From Coprinellus micaceus (taxonomy: Eukaryota > Basidiomycota > Agaricomycetes > Agaricales > Psathyrellaceae): a stretch of 64,000 bases of DNA. Below, piece by piece: positions 32,920 through 44,478 of this stretch (its first letter is position 1; each line of letters starts with the position of its first letter). The translations under genes and the position numbers were made by a program. The notes under the pieces were generated by a model. The model searched no databases. It was given only the letters and a program-made list of their open reading frames with translations, and was not told the origin of the DNA. Where the stretch lies: contig OX596345.1 of the NCBI GenBank assembly GCA_951394405.1, forward strand, positions 806,001-870,000. Direction: 5' to 3'.

Positions 32920-34638
32920 TTAGACGAGAGATTTTTCTGACGTCTCCTGCACGGGGACGTGGGCGGCCTTTCGGCTCTTTACGAATATACTTCGGCAGAC
33001 AGAAGCGATGGAGAAAAGAATAGAGATGCCGGAGAGGACGAGAATGTGCTGGGGTTGGAGGAAGGTGACGACTTGGGTCGACATGAGGAAGAGACCCCAG
33101 AGGCTGAGGGCCTGAGGGAGGGCGAAGGAGAAAGCAAGGTGCTGGAACCTCCATTGCTTCGACAGGTTCTTCGAGAGGTAGGAGTGACCTTCGCTGGCAG
33201 TTGAATCCTCCATGTCCTGGTGCTGGTTGATGAAGATCGCCGAGGCGATGATGCTGAGGCCCAACGAGCCAGCAGAAGCCATCGCGAGGGTGCGGGAAAC
33301 GGGGAGGAAGAACGCGAAGATGTGGAGAGCGAGGAGAGCAATCGATTGCACGAATGCAAACTTCCACTTGTTCATCGACTGCTTGACGAACTGCTTCCAG
33401 TCTACGGCGTAGACGTAGTTGTCCGTGAAGATGGTGTTCAAGCGGTCGACGAAGAAGTCTTGGCTGTGGAAGGTAAGGGTCGAGGCGATCGTGTTTGCCC
33501 AGGTAGGTCCAGCCTCGGCGGTGCCATCCTCGTTAGCGAGGATAGCGTTGTCGCGGCACAAACGAACTTGCTCCTGACCATAGTGGGTAAAGTAGCGGTT
33601 GCTCGCGATCACGTTTAGGATACGAGCGGTGAGGGAGAGGATGCGGCCGTTCAAGGGACGATCGCGTGCAGGCACGAGCATGTCAAGGAATGCCTTGCAT
33701 TCCTCTTGGGAATAAGGGAAGGTCGAGGTGTTTGACGTCAGATGATCTGTAGTTGGATGTCGTGATTGTCAGAGATGGGTTTGAAGGGCCGGAATTTCAA
33801 ATGTGACATACCGCCGCAACCAGAAATCAGGTCACTGATGGCTTCCTCGACAACGTTGCTGTGGAAGCCAAAGCCGTGCATGGAGTGATACTCGACGTGT
33901 GTCCAGTAGTGTTCCTCCAACTGGAACTCTGTGAAAGGCAAAGGGATCAGGGACTGAAGGCAGTGGGTGTGGCCAACCAGACTAACTGAGATGCGATGGC
34001 GAAACGACGGGCAAGAGACCAAGAGCCGAAGTTTCATAGTCGTCAAGCCAGAAGAGGGTGCGGGCGACATGGTCTGCAAAGTAGTAGTTGCAATCCTCGT
34101 CCTCAATCTGGACGTAGAGCTCGACAGATTCAGAAATGTTGAAGTTGAGAGCCTCTGCCTCCTTTTCGATGATCTTGACCCAAGACACAAGCTTCTCTGC
34201 CACCTCGGACTTGTACAGGTACGAATCGGTAACCACTCGGAGCGAGGAGTCGCCACTTCGGCCAAAGTAGACCTGGCCCTCGGGGTGGGTATAAGCGGAC
34301 CACTGCTGCGGCAGATACGTCGGTCTGAAGGGCTGTGTCAGAGATCCATCTCCATTCCCAGAACGAAGAAGATTGACTGACGAAGGTGTGCGAGCCGCCA
34401 TGAACATTCCGGCGCCTACTACAGCATGCTGGCGCTTGACTCTGAACGTGCACCGCATCCAAATGAGCAATTTGCCGAGGTATCAGGAGAATTGCGCTAC
34501 TCACCTCTGAGCCACATTGTACCTCCCTGTCTGCTGAGGCAAGATGGGAAAGAGCGATCCAACTGATACTTCGACCGTAGCCTTCTCGTGAATCTGGGAC
34601 TCGACAGGACTTGAGTGGGATATGCGTTCGCTGCTCAT
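32920..34638 (-). CDS. WW-like membrane protein, dispersed relative of the tandem array, 510 aa, four exons
   Basis: Minus-strand exons 34505-34638, 33987-34441, 33812-33928 and 32920-33746 (1,533 nt). After a polar N-terminus comes a WW-like module (LPQQWSAYTHPEGQVYF, residues about 85-101), then a second (CNYYFADHVARTLFWLDDY). The second is followed by the HYWTHVEYH segment that aligns with SQYWKHNELFP of the array genes. The last exon carries several hydrophobic segments (FVQSIALLALHIFAFFLPV, ALSLWGLFLMSTQVV, ILVLSGISILFSIASV), suggesting at least four membrane passes with the WW-like half in the cytosol. It lacks the amphipathic repeats of the array genes and has only four exons, so it is an old, dispersed member. 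WW modules bind proline-rich peptides; whether these retain that ability is unknown. Confidence 0.87.
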
Positions 34639-34720
34639 TGTCGAGGGAGGAGGGGAAGTTGAAGTGGACTGGGACGTGAGAGCGGGGGGATGATGATGAG
34701 TGAGCGAGGGAAGCCTTGGG

Positions 34721-34728
34721 CTATATAA
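34721..34728 (-). promoter_or_regulatory. TATA box of the WW-like membrane protein gene
   Basis: TTATATAG on the minus strand, about 83 bp upstream of the ATG at 34638. The 508-bp stretch 34639-35146 is a divergent promoter region shared with the small acidic protein gene. Confidence 0.5.
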
Positions 34729-35146
34729 CGGGCATGCCACGCGAGCCCTGCTTCCTGGTCCGGCGTGGGCGGTGCCACTCCATGACGACCTGGTCCATGG
34801 ACCACGTGCCCAGCACTGCCGGACCCTGCTACAAGCTCCGCTCGGCCCATGACCTCTACAGCACTTGGTCATTATCCAGTGCTAGTTACTGCTGCGTCCA
34901 CAGCTTCTTCCCCGCCTCCTCATATCCAATGTCAAAGCGCCCTTTTCCCTGGATTTTTACCGCCGGTTCACAGGTTTCGTGACAAGAGATGAGTACGGCC
35001 GCGCAGAACACAACAGCGACCCCTAGGGCCCGGGCGCTAAGCTGGCTGGGGCATCAAGGATGTCACATGTGAGGATGGCGAATGCCACTTGATATCTTCA
35101 GCGGTTTGGGCGCCCCCTCTGCCCAGAAACAGAGATACAGCCCGCC

Positions 35147-35572
35147 ATGTCGTCCTCAGCGAAAGACGCAGCAGCAGCAGCGGAGTCCAGGTACGCTGGT
35201 CTTCTTTGAGGATCTGGCTTTGGAATCTAATCTGACAGCCGGTCATAGCAAGGATACCAAGGCCGAGCCGCTTACATCTGAGCAATCGGATGCAGGGGCA
35301 CCGAGCGTTAAGCCAGCTGATAATCCAAAGGAAGATGAGGAGCCGAAGGAGGACGAAGAGGAGGACGAAGAAGAGGCCGAGGATGAAAGCCAAGAGCAAG
35401 ACGAAGAGGACGATCCTGACCGACCTCGATTCGAAGGGTTAGTGATGCTGTTATTTCACTCTATAGCTCTGTTTAACGTTCCACCAGCGGTAGACCAAGA
35501 GCCAAGCCGACACCTCCAGTTCAAGGTGGTGGAGGTGGCGCCCGTCCTCGCCCAGTTCGTCCCATCAGGTAG
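35147..35572 (+). CDS. Small acidic disordered protein, 105 aa, three exons
   Basis: Exons 35147-35190, 35249-35437 and 35488-35572 (318 nt). The nearer AG in intron 1 would read into a stop, so the acceptor is at 35248. The protein has a short Ala-rich start, a strongly acidic middle (KEDEEEDEEEAEDESQ) and a Gly/Arg/Pro-rich C-terminus (RPRAKPTPPV...RPRPVRPIR). The charge asymmetry suggests binding to basic proteins or nucleic acid, perhaps as a histone or ribosome partner; this is inference. A 308-codon open frame that runs through both introns is rejected because splice signals and composition fit the short model better. Confidence 0.55.
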
Positions 35573-38500
35573 AGGGCCCGCCAGCTCTCCCCGCCGCAGA
35601 TCGTACTCCCGGGGCCCGATCCACGCAACGATATATATCCTGTTTATTTATCCAACTTTATCACACCCTATTCCAGCTCCTTCGACTCGTCGATCGGAGC
35701 CAGCTTTCGTCCAAAGGACAGTAACGTTTACACAAACAATCCACTCTATTGAAAGACGCAACGGAACAAAACCAGACTCGAGAACAGTCAAGAAACGCGT
35801 CTCGACAGTTCGTTACCACTCCATCGCCTCGACACTGACGGGCTCAACAGCATCTGCCATTCAATTATCCAGTTACATGTATCTGACTGGGACACAGACA
35901 GATTGCAAACGCCGAGCGGCGGTACCCAGTCTACAGCGGGCGCGCCGTGGTCGGGGTCTCGCCTGTGCTAGATCAGGTGTCTCCACTGAGAGACCTACAA
36001 CATCATGATTCATGGTTCCCATCTGGATCATGTTGGTGTTCAGCGTTGCTGGCCCATTTTTATTTACTTGACGTATCAGGCTAAGGTCACGTCCATCCGT
36101 GATGCGTGAAGCTACGCCAGGAACGAGAGCACAACTGGCAGTGCTCAATCCAGGCACTACCTCGCACTCCACGACTATCCCGTGTACATTGCCGAAGGAA
36201 GCTCAGCTTCCCTTCCCCGAGTACTCCCTTTCCTTCCTTCCACTTCCCAAGGTGCTATGTACACGGGACATAGTGAAGGTTTAGAAGCTCATCTTCTCCC
36301 CAATCCCCAACCACCCAGAGCTCTGAGGAACTGCACTCCAACACCCCATATCGATAGACTCTATCACACATCTCCTTATCCTGCTCAGAACCTATGTTCC
36401 TTCCCGTTATCGCCTCACGTACATCACTATTCTCTCTGAATCTCCGCACCTACGCCACGATTCATCCTGGGTATCGCCGTATGCGCCGCTGCCAAAGGGT
36501 GCGGGTCATCAGGTCGTCTAATAGAAGGTCGAGGAAAAGTGAAGAAGTCGAAGGTTGCTTGGATTCGGGAAGAGAGGGAACGTGATGGTATGCAAACGCG
36601 CAACAGCAATTAGTGTGTCATTAAATAGGTGCCCGAGGCCCAGGTAACGTTGATGCTTCTCCTAGGACTGTTAATTGTGGCGGAAATTTAGCATTGCGCG
36701 TGGAAACGCGTAGAAAAATGGATGCTCCCCGTTTTCATCCCTCCACGCGTCTACCATCGCTTATTGGTATACCGTTTCCACCTTCTAACTGTTTGATCCA
36801 ACATCATCGCGCCTACACTGTGCGCCCAATATCGCCGGCGCCGTTCACCCCAACACGAAAAAAAAACCCCACCAACAGGGACGCAACCGATGTTTACCGC
36901 CTCGAGAAGCCAAATACCTTGGCGCTTCTCCGAGTATTTTAGCGCCCAGATTCCTGTCGGGCATACCTAGTCCCGCAGATACATATCACTGAATTTCGTT
37001 CCCAAGTATACTTGGCCCTGGCACCATCTAGGCCAATTCCTCCCACTCTCACTCCCAGATTCTCCACAAACCCGTGTATGACCCGCAGGACAATGTCCGG
37101 TTCTTCATTCAACACGCTTTCGAATGACCGTTGCTGTAAAAATGCGGGGAGCGCGGCGTCGGACGAGTATCCCTTTCCGGCGGCGGTATGCTGGGCACCT
37201 GCGTATTCGGCGCCCATATCCGGGCAATTGTCCTACTCTGCACTAGAAGAAATACCTCGCTCCGTCCGAGAACATGTCGACATGTCTACTTCAAACAAAT
37301 GGTTATATGGAGGATCCACCCAGCGTGACCCAAGTATCCTCATGCTTGGCCGAAGGCTTCGGACCGCAGCCCAAAGACGAGGGCTACCTGGAGGTTCATT
37401 CATATCCCTGTCGCTCCTATCTACCGTTCACAGCCCGCTCGAAGTCTATCTGACTTTCCCCGACTCGTCGCACAAACCCTCAAACCTTCCCCGATGAGAT
37501 ATACGGGAACTCGAGGACCACGCTGCTAAACTAATCAAGGGTACCCATGGACCTACAAAGTCCATGCCCCATCCCGGCCGCAAGACCCCGCAACACGCGT
37601 CCAGCGCGCAGTGCTGTAACACCATCCCACCTGTCTCCGTAGTTTACCTTCTCGCTAAGGCTAGGCAGACCCTTGGCATGTACCCCTCCAGTCTTCACCA
37701 TTTTCTCCGACGTCATCTCCAATGCATCCCGCCCGAGTCCACCCTTCTGGCGAACTTTCATCCATTACATTTAACGCAGGGCCCCTCGGCGTAAACTCTT
37801 CGCACAACCAGCGAACGACAGTCTGGTGCGAATCCACGGGAGCGTCAGTTGCATTTCGGTTTACTATCCGAGGTCCACACCTCGTCCACCCCTTCCGGCG
37901 GAATGTAAGAAGCCTTCACACTCGATCGAGCAGGAGGCGCGGTGAAGTACGATCAGCTGAACCCGTTCGATCGCCTTCATACCCCAGAAAGACTTTCCAA
38001 AACACCCTTTTCAAGTTACCGGCACTGCGATTGAGGATACACGATAGCCAAAATGACCCAGAGCTAATAAGGGTGTATTAAATGTAACCTCCGGAACCCA
38101 GACCCACCGGACGCTGCGCCTTTCTAATCGACGTCTAAGCTGACGCTCGTCACGCGTTGTGGGCCTCGGATCCAAGCACCCCGGCAAATCCACCTCAACG
38201 CCGCACGCCGCCTTCTAATGCTGACTGACATTGAAGGCTATGCAAAATGAACATGGTCAATCGGTATTTGACTTTGAGCTCCAAAGTAAAATTTCCGCCT
38301 TACTCGTCATCGACGACGTCGGGACGGACCCAATTTTCAACGACCCATCCTTTGCAAGTCAGAATGACTGCGAGGGGGGTAGGTCCGCGAGGCGCAGCTG
38401 GAGTGATAAGGGGAGGCGAGCGGAGTATGTTGCGTCCCGCCGGTGTTTTGAAGCCTTAGGGTCTGTGTTTCATGGAGGGCTGAGGGGAGTTTCGGAACGC

Positions 38501-38726
38501 TATCGGTTCTCCTTTCCCTGTCAAAGTGGGAGAGAAGTATGAGACCAGGGGAAGGGGTTGACGGTATCATGAAACAGGTATATCCCAAATATCTAATCAA
38601 AGTCAAGCCTATCGTCAAGTTAGGCCTTGTCGCGATCGGAGGAAGAGAGAAACGTACGGAGGTATGCAATGCGACTAAATTCCTGCCCCTCGTCACCGTC
38701 GCGGCCGGAAATCCCATCGGAGGGCG
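35573..38726. other. Long intergenic region with scattered minus-strand coding-like fragments
   Basis: No complete gene could be built. Minus-strand frames at 37531-37761 (GLPSLSEKVNYGDRWDGV) and 36939-37217 (FESVLNEEPDIVLRVIHGF) look coding in composition but could not be joined and are listed as a possible relic. The rest shows no repeat or family match. Confidence 0.45.
36939..37761 (-). pseudogene. Possible degenerate orphan gene
   Basis: Two minus-strand frames of 76 and 92 codons have coding-like composition (KMVKTGGVHAKGLPSLSEK and NEEPDIVLRVIHGFVENLG). Stops interrupt the stretch between them, and I found no splice path that joins them. It may be a decayed gene. I do not recognise the family. 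Confidence 0.22.
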
Positions 38727-40387
38727 TCAAGTAGCGATCGGGTTATCAGCGAAATAGCTATCCCCAAGATTCTCTAGATCGTACCACTCCATTCCATCGA
38801 CCACCAGCCTATCCAACTTATATTTCTGCAAAACTCTCTGAATCTCCTGCTCATCCCTCTTCTTCGCCGCTTCCCCTGTCAAATATTCAGGCACCTCGAC
38901 TTTGCCTTCAAAAATCGTCCTTCCGGCGACAACCTCGGCCAAATACTCCTCTTCCGAGACTTTAGGAGGATATTTGGCCTGCGCAGCGAGAATACTTTCG
39001 ATGTCCCCATGGTCGTGAAGAAATTTGAGTGCGCGAACCGGTCCGACATTCTTGAGACGCTGAGAAAAGTCGGTTCCGAGAAGTAGGGCGAAGTCGACAT
39101 ATGCCTCACGGGAGAGGTCGAGTGCCGCCTGGATGTCATTACCTGAGATCAGCTCCAGTGGGACGTTGTTGCTGCCAAAGTTGCGCATGAGAGTCGCTCC
39201 GTAGACGAGGACGTCCGTGTCTTCGCTAGCCACATAATCCGCATGACCGCAAAGCGCCATCGCAGAAGCCAAGCCTTCGGCCTCCACCTCTCCTTCGCTC
39301 TCCACACATCGAATGCCCATGGCCTCGAGAATTTCCCTGCTCTCGCGGTACGTGGTTGCCGTTGGGAGATTCGTCCTGCGTTCAAATGAGTTTGACATGC
39401 CTCGGCTCTGACCGACGAGGTCTCTAGCGAGGTTAGTGAGAGTGTCCAAGCCCTCTTTGTCATCGACGTTCAATTTGGAGAGGTGAGTCCATAGGGCACT
39501 CTCTCTAACGGCGAGATGGGCTTGAGCTTTGGTGACGAGGACCTCGATTTCCCGGTCTTCTGCGGTCATCGGAGAGGGAATGGGAGTAACGCCTTCATGG
39601 GTTATGGTGACGAGTTGGGACACGCTTTGTTTAAACTGGTGATACAGGGCAGCGAGTTCAGTTGGCACTTCCGCTCTCTCAGGTGGGGCAGTAACGGGTT
39701 CTCCCAGTGGAGGGGTCGACAACTCAGATAGAGCACGGTCGGAGGCTTGGGAATCGAGAGTCTCCAGCTCGCTCTGGACAGTTTTATCGGCTGCATCCCT
39801 GGAACTAAGTCTCTCAAGGCCTTCCAGAGACTTTTGAATGATTGCCGGAGTGAGAGTTGGGAGCGACAGGATGAACGTGTTGAGCTGGGACAGTCGATGC
39901 AGTCTTCCACCTTCAATTTTTCCTCGAGCCGCAGTGAGCTTCTGAGCCTCACGCCTTCGCGTTACCTAAAATGCGCGTCATAAGGACCCCGTAGCGGCGG
40001 AACGCGTTGGGTACTCACCTCCTTCATTTTCGCGATATGCCGCGCTTTCCCATCGAAGATACACGTCGCAGTAACCCTACTCTGCCTCATCTCCTCCACA
40101 ACCCGGTACCAGCCCAAGACGTGCCTGTATGGATGAGGTGAAGGCGAAAAGTGAAACCTTTGTGTAATAAGCGTGCCATCTCTGTCCATGGCTTTGGTTA
40201 GCGTCGACCAGCTGAAAAGCTGAGGAGACTCACATAACAACACGTGTGTTCTCTATTTCCCTGAAGCGCTGAGACAGGGTTCTGAATACATCGGGACTAT
40301 GGGGCCCTTTAGAATAGGCGTGCCTTGAGATTAGGGGCCGACGAACCAAGATTTGCGAAGGAATGGCAAGAATCCTTGAACTCCCAT
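38727..40387 (-). CDS. XPG/FEN1-like PIN-domain nuclease, 501 aa, four exons
   Basis: Minus-strand exons 40347-40387, 40234-40296, 40019-40181 and 38727-39965 (1,506 nt). The start MGVQGFLPFLRKS gives the helical gateway start of XPG nucleases. The N-region has metal-binding aspartates D36 (VVIDGTLITQRF) and about D78 (CIFDGKARH). The I-region has ESEGEVEAEGLAS and YVASEDTDVLVYG, with the acidic residues expected for two metals. The segment GTDFSQRLKNVGPVRALKFL is the DNA-contacting helix-two-turn-helix. About 150 residues of Ser/Thr/Glu-rich linker separate N and I regions, longer than in FEN1 and closer to XPG-type architecture. It probably cuts flap or branched DNA in repair. The first two exons (41 and 63 nt) are easily missed. 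Confidence 0.9.
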
Positions 40388-41488
40388 GCGGTTTCCTACA
40401 CGACTCCAGCTAGGTTATACTTCGGGGGATGCGACCTGTATACGGGATAGCATAGGCAGGAGGACAAGCAGAGACTGAGAGTGGGCGTAGAAAACAAAGG
40501 AGTGTTCCACTGGATAAGAGATCATAGCGAATTGATGGTTGTTGACCGGGGACTTTGCCCACGTGGCCGTTCAAAGTTTAGCGCCCAACAGCGACTCAGC
40601 CTTGGTTAGGTCCCAACACTTCTGTCCCGACTTGGAAATGCGGTGGACTTGCTGAGGTGTGATAAACATTCTCTGGGGATACTTTGAAGGGCAGGTCAGT
40701 GGTACAAGAGTATCTAGGAGTATCTGGCCTCGTAAGCCTTTGGTAAGCCTCGCGTAGTATTGTTTCCGATGAAATGGGAATCCACACAGTGGATGCGAAT
40801 TTAATACGCATTTCAGAAGCCCTCCATGAAGCCCACCCATTTTCAAGAAACTTCAACGCCCAATACAGCAGCAGACAAACACGCTCCTACCGGACTGCGG
40901 GCAGACGCGAGGCTGTTTCTGGTTGGCACTTGTTGGGACTCTCACGCAAAGCAGCAAAGCACCACGTACATGGGAATAGATCCCGTAACTTCAGCCAATA
41001 ACTTTACAGCACGTTCAGCATGGGCTCCGCTATCCGACCCTAAAGCAAGTGCCTCTCACGCGGGAACATCTTCGCGAGCCCGTACTCTTAATTCTGGGCG
41101 AAGACCTCCAGGGGCTTTGTGCCGGGGGTTCGGGGAAAGGCCGTCAGAATCAACCCAAAGAAGCTCACTCCTGAGATCGATGGGCCTGTATTCATGTCCT
41201 TGGAGCTTGAAATGTGACGGGTCGGGTGATCTGAATTAAGCGCCCATACTCATGGAACCCGTCCATCCCAGTTATCACAGAAGGACTTCACGTTAATATG
41301 AAGGCATGAACAGCCTTACTTAATTTCAGTTGCTCTAGAACTTTCTTCCCTCTGGGGTTTGTGGGCCGAAGCTCTGGGCATATCTAAAGCAGTGCGGTTA
41401 GACGCCAGACAGAGCCTGTTTAATACCGTGGGTCATACCGATAGGATCCTACACCTTTACACTGTCCTGTTCTCCCTTTCGCTGAGCC
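40388..41488. other. Intergenic at the left end of the tandem array, with repeat boxes
   Basis: Contains the first copies of two boxes that recur before each array gene: TTTAGCGCCCAACAGCGACTC at about 40578 and TTAAGCGCCCATACTCATGG at about 41236. No gene supported. Confidence 0.6.
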
Positions 41489-44478
41489 ATGGAGCCGAGC
41501 ACGAGCACCCAACATCTTCCCTACCAATCGACTCACGACAGCTTATTCCACAGCGAGAAGGCCAGTATTGACCCGGAGAAAACTGAAGAAATCGAAATTA
41601 CGCCCTGTGCCAGCGCCGGCAACCCATTTAGGCGACCGTCGATAAGCTTTGGCGCAGAGCCAAGGCCACCAAGAACCGAGGCAATAGGTAGCAGCTCGTC
41701 TCCACCCGGCGGTGCGGAGAAGGCACCTCAATGCCATTGTCAAGAGGGTGGCTGGCGCCGACCAGGTCGACCAGAACCGCTCCCACTGCCACCACACGAG
41801 GAACCCGCCCCTTCTCCCCCGGAGACACTTTCTACTTGCTCCAGTGGGACACGATTTGATGGAGACGGCTTTAGTACCGTCCAGCAATCGGACGAACACG
41901 CGGATGAGGGCAACTTTAAGGTGATATTCAAAGAGGCAAACGACCCACACGTAGCCTCTCACGGCCTCGAGGTCGCGGAGCCCCTCCCGCCCCACGACAT
42001 CTACGAGGGACTCTCTCTGGAGGGCACGGTAGATAATTTACGGGCCATCGATATCCAAGACTACGAGCGGTACAGGAGGGGATACTGTTAGTGAGTCCAC
42101 TCGTCATTAGCCACCACAGGTATCTACAAACGGTTGTGCATGCATCTAACTAGTAACCTGACTTAGCCAGCTCAGCCACCACAGAGACTGGAAGAACAAA
42201 ATACTCCCAGGGCCAGTAGCTACATCGCTCGCTGACGCCCTACCACCCAAAGGATGGAGCATGTTTGTCCACCCTGAAGGAACCAGGTATTTCTACTGCG
42301 ATCATCCTAACTCGGTAAGTTGCTGACTACCTCGCTCTTGTCGATAACAGTGCTCACGAGTGCCGGGTAGCCCGTTCCTGTCATCACAGAAGCGTGGCTA
42401 TTCGAAAAGGAACTTCGCGAAGAGGTGGAACGCTACGTCGTAGCGATATTCCAGTTTATGCACGAAAAGACGATTTCCTTTCGCGGGGGAGAAGCGGGGA
42501 CGCGACCCACGCAGCCAAGCCCTCTCACAGGCCACGGCGAAGGCGAGATGGTATGGGACTACTTCCAAAATTCAGCACCCGTCGTACTAGTTCTCGAAGC
42601 GAGGCTTTCCGGGAATTTCGGGTACTACTTCGTCGACCATACACGGCGCCGCCTGTTCTGGCTCGACGAATATGACTTCACCTACTGTGCAGGGGAGGTG
42701 CACGTCGAGCACACCGAAACGTCGCTAGGCTTGGAGATGATGAGCCAATATTGGAAGCACAATGAACTCTTCCCACAGTTGTACGAGTTGACATCGGGCG
42801 ACCTGGTGGAGTTCAGCGACATGATTGGCTTCGTCCTAGGAGGCAAGTCAGCTTCCCATGTTCGATCCTCTGAGTTCGTGCTGAAGGTTGACTGAACAGA
42901 CGTGCTGACTTCCGACACAAGCGCTGTGAATATGTACAACCTCGACCAGTTGAAGGATGTACAGACTATCATGACCAGTCATGGTCAAAAGAGGCCAGAA
43001 GACAGAAGAACAAGTGTAGGGGAACGCAGGACGTTATGTGAGTGCAGATAGCGAGGTTGAACTGGAAGGGCTAATACCTGTGTTTAGATCGGGTAATTGG
43101 CGATTTTTGTGAGTTCCAAGTGTTGTTGTTACCTTCGAGCGGCACTCACCGCGGCTACTAGACCACGAGAGGTTCCTAAACTTATACGGGGAACGAGGAG
43201 TACGCCTGGACTCGAAACAGTCCATTCATTTCTCTTCAGACCGTCGTCAGAAGTGGATCAAGCAATCCGACGTCACACCCCAGACGATCGGGAGTCGTCC
43301 GTGGTACCAACGAATCCTCCCAGCCTTTTCCTTCTCAAAGCGGGATGAAGACGGCAATAGGATGGTCCGGGTGGATGCGGATCCTGAGCCTAGCGCTATG
43401 GCGAAGAACATGCATTGTAGTTCATTTCTGATGAACGCCGCCACCCTCTTCATGTTCGGAGGTCCATACGTCCACGCGAATAGGCTGAAAGAGATGACCC
43501 TGGACCAAATCGTGAACAAGAATTTGTTGGCAAAGTACACGGAGAAAATGGTGGCAGAGTGGCGAGACGTCGCCCTTTACGTGGGTCCAAATGTGCAAAC
43601 ATACATGGGCCTTCTGACGCTCCTTTGCCTAGGGAACGGTGCTCCTTGGCGCCAACGTGTCGTTCCTAACCATCCAAAGTGTTGACGATGCATCGAAGAA
43701 TGAACTTCCCAGAACCTCGGCTCAAAGGGCGAGCTATTTTTCTATCCTGGCAAGCCTGGGCACCATCGTATCCAGTCTTGTTCTCTTGATCCTGGTGCGG
43801 CACCGCGAAGTCATGGGTGTGAGTACACTGTCGTTCCCTTGCCAAAAAAAAGGTTAACCGTTCGCCGCCACGTAGAACAAGTTGATCGGAATTCGCAGCC
43901 AGAGTCGATGGGGACTGGAAGCGCTGGCCTTGATGTATGGAACACCCTTTTCGCTCGTGATCTGGTCGTAAGTCGAGATATTCCGCAGATCTAAGGAGTT
44001 GTTTACCGACAGTCTTTTCAGCATTTTGGGATTCTTTATATCCTTCGCCGTCCTATGGTTCGAGTGCAAAGACCCAGTGGTCATAGCTATCGTTGTCGTT
44101 TCCCTCGTCTCCTTCGCGATTTTCTTGGGGTGGGCTGTGTCGGCCTCATATTACGAACAGGAACCGTACGAGATGGTTGCTATGAGGGCAGCCGAGAAGG
44201 TGTTAACGGCTGGGACGACTATGAGAAGGAGAAGCGTTCACGTAGCCGAAAAAGTCAAAACTGCTGGGGGGACGGTTCGGGCGGGAACACTCGAGGCAGC
44301 AAGGGAGGCGAAGCGGCGCCTATCCAGCATCCTGATCGAGCCGAATGAGAAGAGGTCGCGACCGCAGTATATAGGGCATAGAGGAGTGCGGTGTGCGTCT
44401 CCTGAACGGGCGGATACCACTTCGAATCCGGACTCGGACACCGGGAACGGGGATAGTCAAGTTGTGAATCTAGTGTAG
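41489..44478 (+). CDS. Array gene 1: WW-like membrane protein with amphipathic repeat tail, 844 aa, nine exons
   Basis: Exons 41489-42090, 42167-42314, 42371-42842, 42900-43037, 43088-43108, 43162-43580, 43633-43818, 43876-43967 and 44022-44478 (2,535 nt). Intron 3 (42843-42899) is GC-AG with the consensus AG/GCAAGT. Residues 1-180 are disordered, Pro/Ser-rich and end in the conserved AIDIQDYERYRRGYC. Residues about 228-245 are a WW-like module (GWSMFVHPEGTRYFYCD). A second follows (FGYYFVDHTRRRLFWLD). Membrane segments lie in the last three exons (SYFSILASLGTIVSSLVLL, LALMYGTPFSLVIWS, VVIAIVVVSLVSFAIFLGW). The tail has two 18-residue repeats (KVLTAGT-TMRRRSVHVAE and KVKTAGG-TVRAGTLEAAR). No signal peptide. 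Function unknown. Confidence 0.88.

Noticed and set aside
35082..36008. A single 308-codon open frame
   Set aside because: It reads through two introns with good donors and acceptors, and its composition degrades after 35572. The three-exon 105-aa model is preferred.
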